DNA of 64,000 nt from positions 4,597,001-4,661,000 of the forward strand of contig NZ_CP023777.1 of the NCBI RefSeq assembly GCF_002557795.1, written 5' to 3'. The DNA is from Chitinophaga caeni (GTDB lineage: Bacteria > Bacteroidota > Bacteroidia > Chitinophagales > Chitinophagaceae). Each line of letters opens with the position of its first letter. Position 1 is the first letter of the stretch. Below, one piece after another: positions 34,584-43,522 of this stretch. The notes beneath the pieces are model-generated. The model made no database searches. It was not told the DNA's origin and saw only the letters and a program-made list of their open reading frames with translations. Made by a program: the position numbers and the translations under genes.

Positions 34584-34904
34584 CATAATTGTCCGACTAA
34601 AAATACTTTAAAGGTACTTGAATTCCTTACCTGGTCAAGGATATAAGCGAAGGATGATATATTCACCCCCGCCAAGAGAACCGTGGAACTTCGCACCGTT
34701 GATAGCGAAGGCTAGCTTGGCCATACAGTAGTAGAAAGGCCAGATCGAACGATCAAATTGGTGGCCGTAATGGCCAATTTGTGCCCTTTTTTCGTGCTTT
34801 ATTGGGCAAGCAAAAAAGTGTACAAAAAACGAGCAAATGAACAGTGAATCGAACTATTGAGTGATCAAATTGCTCCCAGGTTAAAATTTAGTCGGACAAT
34901 AATG
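34584..34904 (-). mobile_element. MITE-like element, copy 3
   Basis: A 321-bp copy, inverted relative to the others, subfamily A. It is flanked on both sides by the perfect 9-bp duplication ATTCATTAA (34575-34583 and 34905-34913). The first copy of the duplication begins at the last base of the SDR stop codon. Ends are CATAATTGTCCGACTAAA and, in reverse complement, CATTATTGTCCGACTAAA. Noncoding. The 184 bases from here to the next gene show no further feature. Confidence 0.92.
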
Positions 34905-35088
34905 ATTCATTAACTTATAGTCACCTGTATAATTTTTACCCTTCGGTTGTGGTTACCAGCCTACAACCGCGGAACTTACTGTACCCAGTTTGCGATCTCG
35001 TAAACACCGGTTATAAAGCTAAGATGGCCTTGACGGCACGTTTTTTGTGAATCTTGGGGATTTAGATTACTAAAATTTAATTAACCCG

Positions 35089-35637
35089 ATGAAACATCGA
35101 TTTAACACCGGCTTTAGAAAAACCTTGATTATCTTTTTATTGCCTTTATTGGCAGCATGCAACCTACGTCCATCAGCGGATGTATACTTCGGAAAAACAG
35201 TCCTCAATTCCAACTTGGTAGCGGATTTTGGCTCTGAACAATATGCAAATACACTCTATTCTTATACCGTTAGTTATCCCGGTGTGGATTCCAAACCTAA
35301 GACCGGGGAAGAAGCAACCGACATGGTAAAAACCAAGATAGCTTCACTTGAGAAAGCATTGAACGATATAAAAAAATTACCGAAAGACACGGAAACAACT
35401 GCCTTGATAGAAACAGCACAGCAATTATTTGAATTTGTACTCCCTGTCTATAAAAACGAATATACCAACTTCGCAAAGCAATGCGATGAAAAATATCCCG
35501 CGGATGAAAGAGCTGCTTACGCTCAACAAATTGCGAACCAGTATAATAAGAAATTTGAAAAGCTGTATGCCCAATTGATAAGCGAAGGTAAAAAGTACGC
35601 GCAAGCGCATGATTTAAAAGTCAAGTGGGCATTATAA
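35089..35637 (+). CDS. Unknown lipoprotein
   Basis: The 182-residue product has a lipoprotein signal with a lipobox at residues 21-24 (PLLAACNLRPS). The mature part is largely helical and charged, with heptad-like stretches (VKTKIASLEKALNDIKKL, YAQQIANQYNKKFEKLYAQL), and resembles small periplasmic lipoproteins without a named family. The function is unknown. It is a single gene between a mobile element and a strong terminator, with an AT-rich leader and no recognisable -7 box. Confidence 0.75.
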   Translation: MKHRFNTGFRKTLIIFLLPLLAACNLRPSADVYFGKTVLNSNLVADFGSEQYANTLYSYTVSYPGVDSKPKTGEEATDMVKTKIASLEKALNDIKKLPKDTETTALIETAQQLFEFVLPVYKNEYTNFAKQCDEKYPADERAAYAQQIANQYNKKFEKLYAQLISEGKKYAQAHDLKVKWAL

Positions 35638-35670
35638 AAATAATAAAGAGACATAGACACTTCGAGACAA

Positions 35671-35697
35671 GCCGTCCTAACAGGGACGGCTTTTTTA
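35671..35697 (+). terminator. Intrinsic terminator
   Basis: A 7-bp GC-rich stem, GCCGTCC / GGACGGC, with a 6-base loop followed by six T residues, 33 bases after the lipoprotein stop. It is a textbook rho-independent terminator. Confidence 0.9.
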
Positions 35698-35780
35698 ATA
35701 CGGTTCCCAACCATTCCCTAAGAGATTTGTTATAAAAAAACTGCTCAAGCAACATCTCAAACTCTAAAATAATATTAACC

Positions 35781-36572
35781 ATGAAACAACTGCAAGACAG
35801 GGTCATTATCATTACAGGAGCCGCCATGGGACTGGGTCTAGCGGCCGCGAAGCTGTGTGCAGCGAAAGGGGCGAAATTAACCTTGGTAGATTATAACAAG
35901 GTCGCCCTTGAGCAAGCCAAAGAAGAAATCCAAAAAGATTATCCCGGTGCGGAGCTGTTGCTCGTAGAAGCCGATGTTTCTGACGAAGCCGCTGTAAAAA
36001 ATTATGTTGCGGCGACAGTTAAAAAATTCAGTAAAATAGATGGGTTCTATAATAATGCAGGGATCGAAGGAAAACAAGCAGAGGCAGCTGTTTACGATCT
36101 TTCCGTTTTTAAAAAAGTGATTGATATTAACCTGATGGGCGTGTATTACGGGCTTCGCTATATTATTCCCGAGATGCAGAAAAACCAGTATGGCAGAATC
36201 GTAAATGTTGCATCCGTTGGCGGCATCAGGGGTGTGCTTCATCAAACGCCTTACGTAGCCAGTAAACACGCGGTTGCAGGTATCACGAAAAATGTTGCCT
36301 TGGAATATGGTAAAGAAGGCATTATCACGAACGCCATTGCCCCCGGCGCTATCCTAACTCCCATGGTAGCCGGTTCATTCAAACAGGTAAATCCCGCTAA
36401 CCCGGAGGCCGCGGAAAAAGAATTTGCACAATTTAATCCAACAAAGCGATTAGGCCGTCCGGAAGAAGTAGCCAATGTAGTTGCATTTTTGCTCAGCGAA
36501 GATTGCAGCTACCTGAATGGACAAGTTATAGCTATCGATGGCGGCCAGTCTAATACATATGGACCGGTATAA
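35781..36572 (+). CDS. SDR-family oxidoreductase (glucose dehydrogenase-like)
   Basis: The 263-residue product has TGAAMGLGLAAAKLCAAKG at about residues 12-30, then LVDYNK with an acidic residue after the second strand that favours NAD. NNAGIEG lies near residue 90, the catalytic Ser in VASVGGI, and YVASK at about 158-162. The C-terminal LNGQVIAIDGGQS is the standard SDR ending. It is closest to the 3-oxoacyl-reductase / glucose-1-dehydrogenase-like SDRs, whose substrates cannot be set from sequence alone. It is a single gene after a terminator, with a mobile element in its 3' region. Confidence 0.92.
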   Translation: MKQLQDRVIIITGAAMGLGLAAAKLCAAKGAKLTLVDYNKVALEQAKEEIQKDYPGAELLLVEADVSDEAAVKNYVAATVKKFSKIDGFYNNAGIEGKQAEAAVYDLSVFKKVIDINLMGVYYGLRYIIPEMQKNQYGRIVNVASVGGIRGVLHQTPYVASKHAVAGITKNVALEYGKEGIITNAIAPGAILTPMVAGSFKQVNPANPEAAEKEFAQFNPTKRLGRPEEVANVVAFLLSEDCSYLNGQVIAIDGGQSNTYGPV

Positions 36573-36593
36573 ATTAAATTGATGGAGATCGAA

Positions 36594-36815
36594 CGTTATT
36601 GTACGGCAAAATTTTCAATGAAAAAATTATCATCGCCTCAAAAGTTTGATTCAATGTCCACCAGCACATTTCTTTTCACTACTGTATGCTTCGCTATTAA
36701 CAGTGCGAAGTTCCACGGTTTTATTGGCTGGGCTGAATAGATCATCCTTCGCTTATGTCCTTGACCAGGGAAGGCATCCAAGTAAATTTAACGCAATTTC
36801 AGCCGGACAACAATG
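36594..36815 (+). mobile_element. MITE-like element, copy 4 (internally deleted)
   Basis: A 222-bp relic of the family. The left end, CGTTATTGTACGGC, has mutated; the right end in reverse complement is CATTGTTGTCCGGC. The middle third, which carries the main hairpin in the other copies, is missing. No clear 9-bp duplication remains. It belongs to subfamily B with copy 5, sharing TGAAAAAATTATCATCGCC near the left end. It ends 2 bases before the stop codon of the convergent DUF3037 gene. Confidence 0.82.
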
Positions 36816-36817
36816 AT

Positions 36818-37201
36818 TTATAATACATATTCTACGAATAAGCGTTCCATGGTTTGTTGAGGATCATCACAAAACCCGGCATGGCTGCGGGAAGTCTGCA
36901 AGATAGTACTTCTCGTGGCCGTCAACCACCGGAACCTTGACGGGAGATCTAACCCGGCAATAGGGCCGGCAGTTTTATCACCTTGGCAGATACGTTCTAT
37001 GGCTTGCAGGTATGTCCTAAGATCATCTAGATCTAATTCATCCCCGAATACGCGGAGCCTGTCAACATTCAACACGAATTTCAACCGGAGGAACTTTTTC
37101 GGTTTGCAATAAAGTATCACCCCGATATTGAGGAACTCACCACGTTCAACACGCGGCATCAAACGTATGATCGCGTATTCATATAAGTGCTTCCCTTGCA
37201 T
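36818..37201 (-). CDS. DUF3037 protein
   Basis: The protein has 127 residues from ATG 37201. A TTG 18 bases upstream would lengthen the overlap with the kinase gene and was not preferred. DUF3037 signatures are YEYAIIRLMPRVERGEFLNI and GVILYCKPKKFLRLKF near the N-terminus, then an alpha-helical end (LQAIERICQGDKTAGPIAGL). The function is unknown. It starts 23 bases inside the end of the HipA-like kinase gene on the same strand, so the two are translationally coupled. A partner, regulatory or substrate role relative to the kinase is the simplest inference. Confidence 0.87.
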   Translation of the reverse strand: MQGKHLYEYAIIRLMPRVERGEFLNIGVILYCKPKKFLRLKFVLNVDRLRVFGDELDLDDLRTYLQAIERICQGDKTAGPIAGLDLPSRFRWLTATRSTILQTSRSHAGFCDDPQQTMERLFVEYVL

Positions 37202-37988
37202 TTTCTGCTGCTTTAACAAATATTTCCGAAGAGGCTATCCTCCTGTTTAAAAATTCTTTATACACGCGTTTTCTCTCAAGCGGGCTTTCATCGATCGACG
37301 GATCTTCTAGCCAAGATCCGGGTATAAGATCAACGACATTTTCGATAGTTTCCCTAGTTAAAATTTCTTTGAACAAAACATCCACTTTACCTAGCTCGTT
37401 TGCATCTTTTAATAAGACATGATCCTTGATAGCCATGAAAGGCCGGGTTGCTTGTTCCTCCCAGTTATGCCATGTATGATGAAAATACAAGGAAGCGCCA
37501 TGATCGATTAACCACAATTCCCGGTGCCACATCAACATATTTGTATTCCTGGCGGTCCTGTCTACGTTCGTCAAAAGGCAATCCAACCAAACAATTTTGG
37601 ATGCCAGCAAAGGATCCACCTGGCACGCGGCTGGATCAAAGGTGATAGCCCCGGAGAGGTAATGTAAGCCCAAGTTCAAGCCAACGCTAAACTTAAGCAG
37701 ATCCTGGATCTCCTGGTCAGCCTCTATACGGCCAAATGCTTCATCCAGCTCTGCAAATACCAATTCCGGCACTTTTAAGCCCAGTGTACGGGCAATTTCG
37801 CCACCGATCAATTCTGCGATCAGCGCTTTCTCACCTTGTCCAGCTCCGCGGAACTTCAACACGTATTGAAACCCATCATCAGCCTCGATGATGGCGGGCA
37901 ATGATCCACCTTCACGCAAAGGCGTGATGTAGCGCATTACTTCTACGCGCCTGATCGAAACAGGCTTATTTTGATTCTTTTCATCCAT
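37179..37988 (-). CDS. HipA-like kinase-fold protein
   Basis: The protein has 269 residues. It has a P-loop-like YVLKFRGAGQGEKALIAELI with Lys45 for ATP, the catalytic LDCLLTNVDRTARNTNML (Asp136, Asn141, Asp143, Asn148) and LIDHGASLYF with Asp162 as the metal-binding DFG equivalent. This is the HipA/PI4-kinase-like pattern with all key residues retained, so it is probably an active kinase. It lacks the N-terminal subdomain of canonical HipA and no HipB-type antitoxin is adjacent; its partner is the overlapping DUF3037 gene. Whether it phosphorylates a protein or a small molecule is unknown. Confidence 0.85.
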   Translation of the reverse strand: MDEKNQNKPVSIRRVEVMRYITPLREGGSLPAIIEADDGFQYVLKFRGAGQGEKALIAELIGGEIARTLGLKVPELVFAELDEAFGRIEADQEIQDLLKFSVGLNLGLHYLSGAITFDPAACQVDPLLASKIVWLDCLLTNVDRTARNTNMLMWHRELWLIDHGASLYFHHTWHNWEEQATRPFMAIKDHVLLKDANELGKVDVLFKEILTRETIENVVDLIPGSWLEDPSIDESPLERKRVYKEFLNRRIASSEIFVKAAENAREALI

Positions 37989-38279
37989 TTTAAGCAGGTT
38001 TAATACTACCTATTTAACAAATGTAGCTAATCGAGAATTAAGAAAAAATATCCATACATAATATTCTATGCTTCAAAATGCTTTCATGCAATGATTTTCC
38101 TGCCAGAATCAATATTTCCTTGGCGAAGAAATGGAAGCTACCGCCCCCTAACAAATTGAACCGGCGGGGTGTTATAATCTTGTCGTATTTACACCTTTAA
38201 AATGTCTCGAACAACCATCAAGATGATATTGATCAATATTTAACTTTACTACATCTATTCATATTAAAAACTGTTTACA

Positions 38280-38702
38280 ATGGCCGTGTTAAATCCTTAT
38301 TTGAACTTCCAAGATAATTGTATGGAAGCCTTTGATTTTTATAAATCAGTATTCGGTGGCGAATTTGCCATGTTAATGCGTTTCAGCGAAATGCCGCCAG
38401 AACATCCTTGCGACCCATCCGAAAAAGATAAGATCATGCATGTGGCTTTACCTATAGGACAATCAGTTTTGATGGGCAGTGATAGTCCTAAAGAAATGGA
38501 CAAAGTGCAAACCGGTAATAACTTTTCGATTTCCATTAGCACAGACAGCAACGGGCAAGCCGATGAATATTTCAAGGGATTATCGCAAGGAGGCACTGTA
38601 ATCATGCCGATGGGAGATGCTTTTTGGGGTTCCTATTTCGGGATGTGCAGGGATAAATTCGGCGTAAACTGGATGATCAGTCACGATAAGCGTAGTGCTT
38701 AA
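38280..38702 (+). CDS. PhnB-like VOC-family protein
   Basis: The 140-residue product belongs to the PhnB group of the VOC superfamily. It begins VLNPYLNFQDNCMEAFDFY, followed by SVFGGEFAMLMRF, IMHVALPIGQSVLMGSD and the C-terminal DAFWGSYFGMCRDKFGVNWM, the PhnB/DUF899-like ending. These proteins are cytoplasmic dimers; the substrate is generally unknown and database names taken from methyltransferases are unreliable. It is a single gene: a 291-base gap precedes it with no obvious promoter, and a clear terminator follows. Confidence 0.9.
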   Translation: MAVLNPYLNFQDNCMEAFDFYKSVFGGEFAMLMRFSEMPPEHPCDPSEKDKIMHVALPIGQSVLMGSDSPKEMDKVQTGNNFSISISTDSNGQADEYFKGLSQGGTVIMPMGDAFWGSYFGMCRDKFGVNWMISHDKRSA

Positions 38703-38739
38703 TAGCTGTTTAATAAAGGGTATAAAACTGTAAAAAATT

Positions 38740-38767
38740 AGGGCCGATAGAATTACCGGCCCTTTTC
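38740..38767. terminator. Intrinsic terminator
   Basis: A perfect 7-bp stem, AGGGCCG / CGGCCCT, with a 10-base loop followed by TTT and preceded by AAAAAATT. It separates the VOC gene from the convergent susD gene. Confidence 0.85.
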
Positions 38768-38792
38768 ACAAGTCAAAATTCTGCTTATCACA

Positions 38793-40487
38793 TCACTCAA
38801 ATCCATTCGGCTTCAAAAGGGGGTTTGAATTTAATGCCCTGTTCGGGATCGGGAATACGGAACGATCTTTCGAATCTTGTGGTTTATCCCACCATTCATT
38901 CCCAAACCTGCCCCAACGAACAAGATCGGTCCTACGGTGACGTTCACCTAAGAACTCGCGACCCAACTCCATCACGAATTCATCATCTGTCAAGTTCGCG
39001 ATATTCATTTCGTAACTATTAGCAGGCCAAGCAGCCGGTTCAAAATTACGTTCGCGAACATCGTCCAGCAGTTGTGCCGCGGCAGTTTTATCACTAGCGC
39101 GGTATTTGCATTCCGCTAGAGCATAATATATTTCTGCCAACCGGATCTCGGTAGCAGAGTTGAACTGGAATAATCCTTCAGACATCGGCAGCCAAGGGAA
39201 TTTTAGCAAGCGCACACCGGAATTTTCTTCACCGGTAATTACATGCGACCCTTCCGACCAACGGCCACCGGGTTTTTCTGAAAATCTTGCCACTTGGTCA
39301 ACATATGCCAAGGGTTTGCCATTATATTCTTCGGTACCGAGTACAACCTTGGAGCTATCGAAGCCATATCCTTGGGCTTTATTAAACTCGTATTGTGTTC
39401 CCACTAGGAAGAAGCCTTCGTAATCGCCTTCGCTGGAAGTAGTTTTAAACGGTTGCTTCCTCTTATCTCCTGTTTTAAATCGCTCGTACGGCATACCTAA
39501 CTTGTAGGTATACAAGTTGCCATTTTCATCACGGGAAGGCGTTAAATGCACCCCGTTCCAGGAACCCCAATCATTGTCAAGCGAATAACGGGCCTGGTAA
39601 TGCATCGTGGCATTATACATCCAACTGAATTCGTAAATATTCTTAGCATGTGGAAACTCGAAAATATTTTCAGGGGAGCGGTAACCGTTTATACCTGAGC
39701 GGAATGGCCCGCGGTAATCTGTATCGAGAGCGTAAGTACCGTATTTACCATCGATGATATCCTGGGCTACGGCCGCACATTCTGTATATTTAGGAGTTCC
39801 TGTCCATGCTTCGGCATTCAGGTATAACCTTACCAACAGGGCTGCGGCACCACCTTGATCCCACCTTCCGATTTTACCGTTTTTAGGTAAATCGGGCAAT
39901 GATTCTTTCAGTTCCGTTTCGATGTAAGCGAATACTTCTTGCGGGGTCGATTGAGGCTCTATTTTTTGCGGTTCTGTAATAATAGGAACCTCGCGGAAAA
40001 AATCAATTAAGAACAGGTAGAACCAAGCGCGCAAAGTTCTTAATTCAGCAATATGATGCGCCTGGTCGGCCTGCGTTAACCCGATCTTAGTATAATCCAA
40101 ATTGGCAATATCCTGCATAATCACGTTACATTGACCGATACCTTGGTATGGACCAACCCATCCCCCGTTAATATGTCCATCATCAGGGGTCCAGGTATGG
40201 CCATGTAAGCGTACCCAATCACCGCCATCATATCCATGTTTACCTTTTTGCGTCCACACGAAATTATCAGCGGTTAGTTCACTGATGAGCCAACGATCGC
40301 CATCCCAACCGCACCAATGCCCATGTTCGTAAGGGCGGACTACGGCTGCGATCACCGAGTTTTTATCCTGGTAATATTTATCAGCCGGAAGAATATCAAA
40401 AGGTTCCTCGTCTAAGTTGGTACAACTTACCGTGGAAATTATTAGGAGTAGCAATACGCTACTTAATTTTTTCATATTCATGATCAT
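38793..40487 (-). CDS. SusD/RagB-family lipoprotein (second pair)
   Basis: The protein has 564 residues. Three in-frame ATGs are clustered at the start; the third (40475, MKKLSSVLLLLII) gives the best signal peptide. The lipobox is STVSCTNLDEEPFDILP. SusD landmarks are ELRTLRAWFYLFLIDFFREV (first half), RLAEIYYALAECKYRA and, near the end, MELGREFLGERHRRTDLVRWGRF. It differs from the left-hand SusD in length and sequence. It binds an unknown glycan. It follows susC by 32 bases, but no enzyme or regulator is attached to the pair. Confidence 0.94.
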   Translation of the reverse strand: MIMNMKKLSSVLLLLIISTVSCTNLDEEPFDILPADKYYQDKNSVIAAVVRPYEHGHWCGWDGDRWLISELTADNFVWTQKGKHGYDGGDWVRLHGHTWTPDDGHINGGWVGPYQGIGQCNVIMQDIANLDYTKIGLTQADQAHHIAELRTLRAWFYLFLIDFFREVPIITEPQKIEPQSTPQEVFAYIETELKESLPDLPKNGKIGRWDQGGAAALLVRLYLNAEAWTGTPKYTECAAVAQDIIDGKYGTYALDTDYRGPFRSGINGYRSPENIFEFPHAKNIYEFSWMYNATMHYQARYSLDNDWGSWNGVHLTPSRDENGNLYTYKLGMPYERFKTGDKRKQPFKTTSSEGDYEGFFLVGTQYEFNKAQGYGFDSSKVVLGTEEYNGKPLAYVDQVARFSEKPGGRWSEGSHVITGEENSGVRLLKFPWLPMSEGLFQFNSATEIRLAEIYYALAECKYRASDKTAAAQLLDDVRERNFEPAAWPANSYEMNIANLTDDEFVMELGREFLGERHRRTDLVRWGRFGNEWWDKPQDSKDRSVFPIPNRALNSNPLLKPNGFE

Positions 40488-40519
40488 TCATTTTGATTGA
40501 AGTATGTGAAGTATGCGCA

Positions 40520-43500
40520 TTAAAGAGTTACTTGTAAACCGATGGTGTAAGTACGAGTAACCGGGTAAACATCGAGGGCACCGTAGCCGGGCGTTAAACC
40601 TACGACGCCAATTGCTGTAGGATCAAGCCCGGTAAACTTCGTTACCGTGAATACATTTCTTATACTACCGTAAATACGGGCATTCTTAATAAAATCTGTT
40701 TTAAACTTGGGATTCCAACCCAAGGTGAGATTATCAAGCCTGAAATAATCACCATTCTCCAAGAAATAATCCGTGATGACTTTACCGGAAGTGATATGTC
40801 CATTGCGGGTATACGCATCTTTCAACAGGTTAATACCGGGTTCAGCTTGTAAGCCGTAATACATTTGATACAAGTTCAACACTTGGTAATCAAACCTTCC
40901 CCTGAAGAACAGGTTCAAATCCAAACTTTTGTATCTTAATGTATTTCCCCATCCTAATTCGTAACGGGGAGCTCCATGACCGATATAAGTCCTGTCCCTA
41001 TCGCCGTTTGCTTCGCTGGAAGCGATGATCTTTTCTTTCCCAACTACCCCATCTTTCCATACAAGGATTTTCCCATCTTCATCAACACCGGCATATTTAT
41101 AACCATAAAAGCTACCAAGTTCCGTACCCGGATCTAAGCGGTATGCGGGACCAGGATTACCCGGTGATGGAAGATCTTGCAAGTAGCGGTAATTACCTTG
41201 GAATTCATTATTAGACCAAGACACCAATTTTGATTTGGCATAAGAAGCAGCAATGGTAGTGCTATATGAGAAATTACGGGAGTTGTAAACATTCCAATTG
41301 AGTAATAACTCCACGCCCTTCGCGCTCGTTGTTCCAACGTTAACAAACATTTGTTCATGTAAATACGGCCCCACCGGAACATCGTAGTTATCGAGTATAC
41401 CATTACTTCTACGATCAAAGAAGTCCAGATTACCGGATAACTTATTATCAAACAGGGAAAAATCTACCCCGATATTATACGATACCGCTCTTTCCCAACG
41501 TAAATTCGGGTTATAGTTATTGGCTGGTCCATATACTTGAATCCATTCCCCTTCATCATTTAAATATCTTCCATAGCCCCCATAACGAGCCAGGGAGGTA
41601 TAACGGGCAAATCCTGAACGCCCCGTTTCACCGTAAGACGCTCTCAATTTTAAATCATTAACAGTTTTGCTACCTTCTAAAAAGGGTAAACTTGAGACTC
41701 TCCAAGCAGCTGATACCGCCGGAAACAACCCCCATTTATTATCCACCCCAAACTTGGTATTTCCTTCGTAACGGAAGGAAGCCGACAAGAAATATTTACC
41801 GTCAAAATTATAATTCAAGCGGCCTAAAAAGGCAATAAGCTTTTCCTTACTTTTCCATGAATCCATACCTAGGCGACCTTCTTCCCGGTTCCATTGGCCG
41901 GCTTCCAAATTATTATAGCTAAAGGCATCCGAAAGAAAGTCCATGTTTTCAGCCCAGAAACCTTGTGTAACGAACTCTTGGTATGAATATCCAGCCATCA
42001 CATCAATTTCATGCTTATCGATACGGGTGTTGTAATTATTGATCCATTCCAAGGTATAATCGTTCCAACGTTCATTTTGCAACCTGGCACGGCCAGTACG
42101 ATTGTTGAGGATCGATTCTGCTGACTTCGAAGTATAATATTCCCTTCTCAACATTTCACGACTTTGTTTTGCCAATTTAATCTCAGTACTGAGGTTGCTC
42201 AAAATATTCAGCCTAGCATTGAGATCGATGATGGAATAGTTCTGATCAGCGCCATTTTCCCGGGCTAATAAATCCTGCACGGGATTATATGTATCATATC
42301 CTTGAAAAGTATTGAACATCGTCGGATCATCGGGATCCATTACCGGGAGTGTAGGATTCAATTTTACCGCCTGTTTAAAGGCATCATAATTTGTATATTC
42401 CTCCTTGGCAGTTCTCTGTGAAAGGTTACCCGAAAAAATCAGTTTTCCTTTCAAGGCTTTCTGCCGGAAATTTGCACGGTAGCCGTATTCCTTCCTTTCG
42501 GTAGCAATATCGATAGCCGTTTTAGTACGGAAATTACCGGAGATTCTGAACATCGAATTTTCATTTCCTCCACCGACAGCTAATAATTGGTTCTGACCGA
42601 AATTATCGGTGCGGATTAGTTCATCGTACCAATTCGTCCTAGCGCCGCGATCGGTATCCCTGCCCTTATCAAGAAATTCTTCAGCGGAAAGTATATCCGG
42701 TTTATTAGCTACTACATCATGCTCAAAATAGCTATCATATGTTACAGATACATTTCCAGCTTTCGCTTGCTTAGTAGTAACCAACACCACGCCATTTGCA
42801 CCCCTTGAACCGTAAATCGCAGCGGCGGCGGCATCCTTCAAAACCGTGATGGATTCAATGTCTTGCAAAGCTATATTCCGTAAATCTCCCCCAGGCATTC
42901 CATCGATAATAATCAACGGTCCATTCCCGGCATTTAATGAAGAGGCTCCACGGATCTGGATATCGGTTCCACGGTTAGGATCCCCGGCTGCGGGATTCGA
43001 AACAGTAAGTCCGGCAACCTTACCTTCGATCATCTGCATGGGACTATTATAGCCGCCCTGCAAAAAATCTTTACTAGATATGGTGGCCACCGCGCTCGTC
43101 AAGTTCCTTTTCTGCACGGTACCATAACCTACTACCACTACATCGTTTAAGCTGTTTACATTCGTCTTCATCGCGATGTCGAGCGTTGTTTTACCCGCCA
43201 CGGAAATCTCCTGCGATTCGTATCCGATGCTACTGAAAACCAGGATGGCATCGTCTCCGGGAACCGTTAATTTGAACGTCCCATCTTGTTTGGTTAGCGT
43301 ACCGGTTGTAGTCCCCTTGATCCGGATGCTGACATTAAACATTTTTTCCCCAGTTGTTTCATCGGTCACGGAACCGGAAACCGATTTTGACTGTGCAAGC
43401 ACAGCACTCACGGTCATTAAAGCAGCGAGTAGCAGTACCCCGCACTTCAATGCCATGCTAGCAATAAATCGATTTAGCAAGAAACCGATTAAAAGCTTTG

Positions 43501-43522
43501 GATTTTGTAATGCAATTTTCAT
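40520..43522 (-). CDS. SusC/RagA-family TonB-linked transporter (second pair)
   Basis: The protein has 1000 residues. It has a long N-terminal leader (about 1-44) before the cleavage-like AVLAQSKS, then a carboxypeptidase-regulatory-like domain (SGSVTDETTGEKMFNVSIRI), a DVVVVGYGT TonB-box-like motif, and a plug with LIIIDGMPGG and GVVLVTTKQ. The barrel ends TRTYTIGLQVTL. It imports an unidentified oligosaccharide or glycopeptide. A long gene-free upstream region may hold the regulatory sequences. Without local enzymes the substrate cannot be inferred. Confidence 0.94.
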   Translation of the reverse strand: MKIALQNPKLLIGFLLNRFIASMALKCGVLLLAALMTVSAVLAQSKSVSGSVTDETTGEKMFNVSIRIKGTTTGTLTKQDGTFKLTVPGDDAILVFSSIGYESQEISVAGKTTLDIAMKTNVNSLNDVVVVGYGTVQKRNLTSAVATISSKDFLQGGYNSPMQMIEGKVAGLTVSNPAAGDPNRGTDIQIRGASSLNAGNGPLIIIDGMPGGDLRNIALQDIESITVLKDAAAAAIYGSRGANGVVLVTTKQAKAGNVSVTYDSYFEHDVVANKPDILSAEEFLDKGRDTDRGARTNWYDELIRTDNFGQNQLLAVGGGNENSMFRISGNFRTKTAIDIATERKEYGYRANFRQKALKGKLIFSGNLSQRTAKEEYTNYDAFKQAVKLNPTLPVMDPDDPTMFNTFQGYDTYNPVQDLLARENGADQNYSIIDLNARLNILSNLSTEIKLAKQSREMLRREYYTSKSAESILNNRTGRARLQNERWNDYTLEWINNYNTRIDKHEIDVMAGYSYQEFVTQGFWAENMDFLSDAFSYNNLEAGQWNREEGRLGMDSWKSKEKLIAFLGRLNYNFDGKYFLSASFRYEGNTKFGVDNKWGLFPAVSAAWRVSSLPFLEGSKTVNDLKLRASYGETGRSGFARYTSLARYGGYGRYLNDEGEWIQVYGPANNYNPNLRWERAVSYNIGVDFSLFDNKLSGNLDFFDRRSNGILDNYDVPVGPYLHEQMFVNVGTTSAKGVELLLNWNVYNSRNFSYSTTIAASYAKSKLVSWSNNEFQGNYRYLQDLPSPGNPGPAYRLDPGTELGSFYGYKYAGVDEDGKILVWKDGVVGKEKIIASSEANGDRDRTYIGHGAPRYELGWGNTLRYKSLDLNLFFRGRFDYQVLNLYQMYYGLQAEPGINLLKDAYTRNGHITSGKVITDYFLENGDYFRLDNLTLGWNPKFKTDFIKNARIYGSIRNVFTVTKFTGLDPTAIGVVGLTPGYGALDVYPVTRTYTIGLQVTL

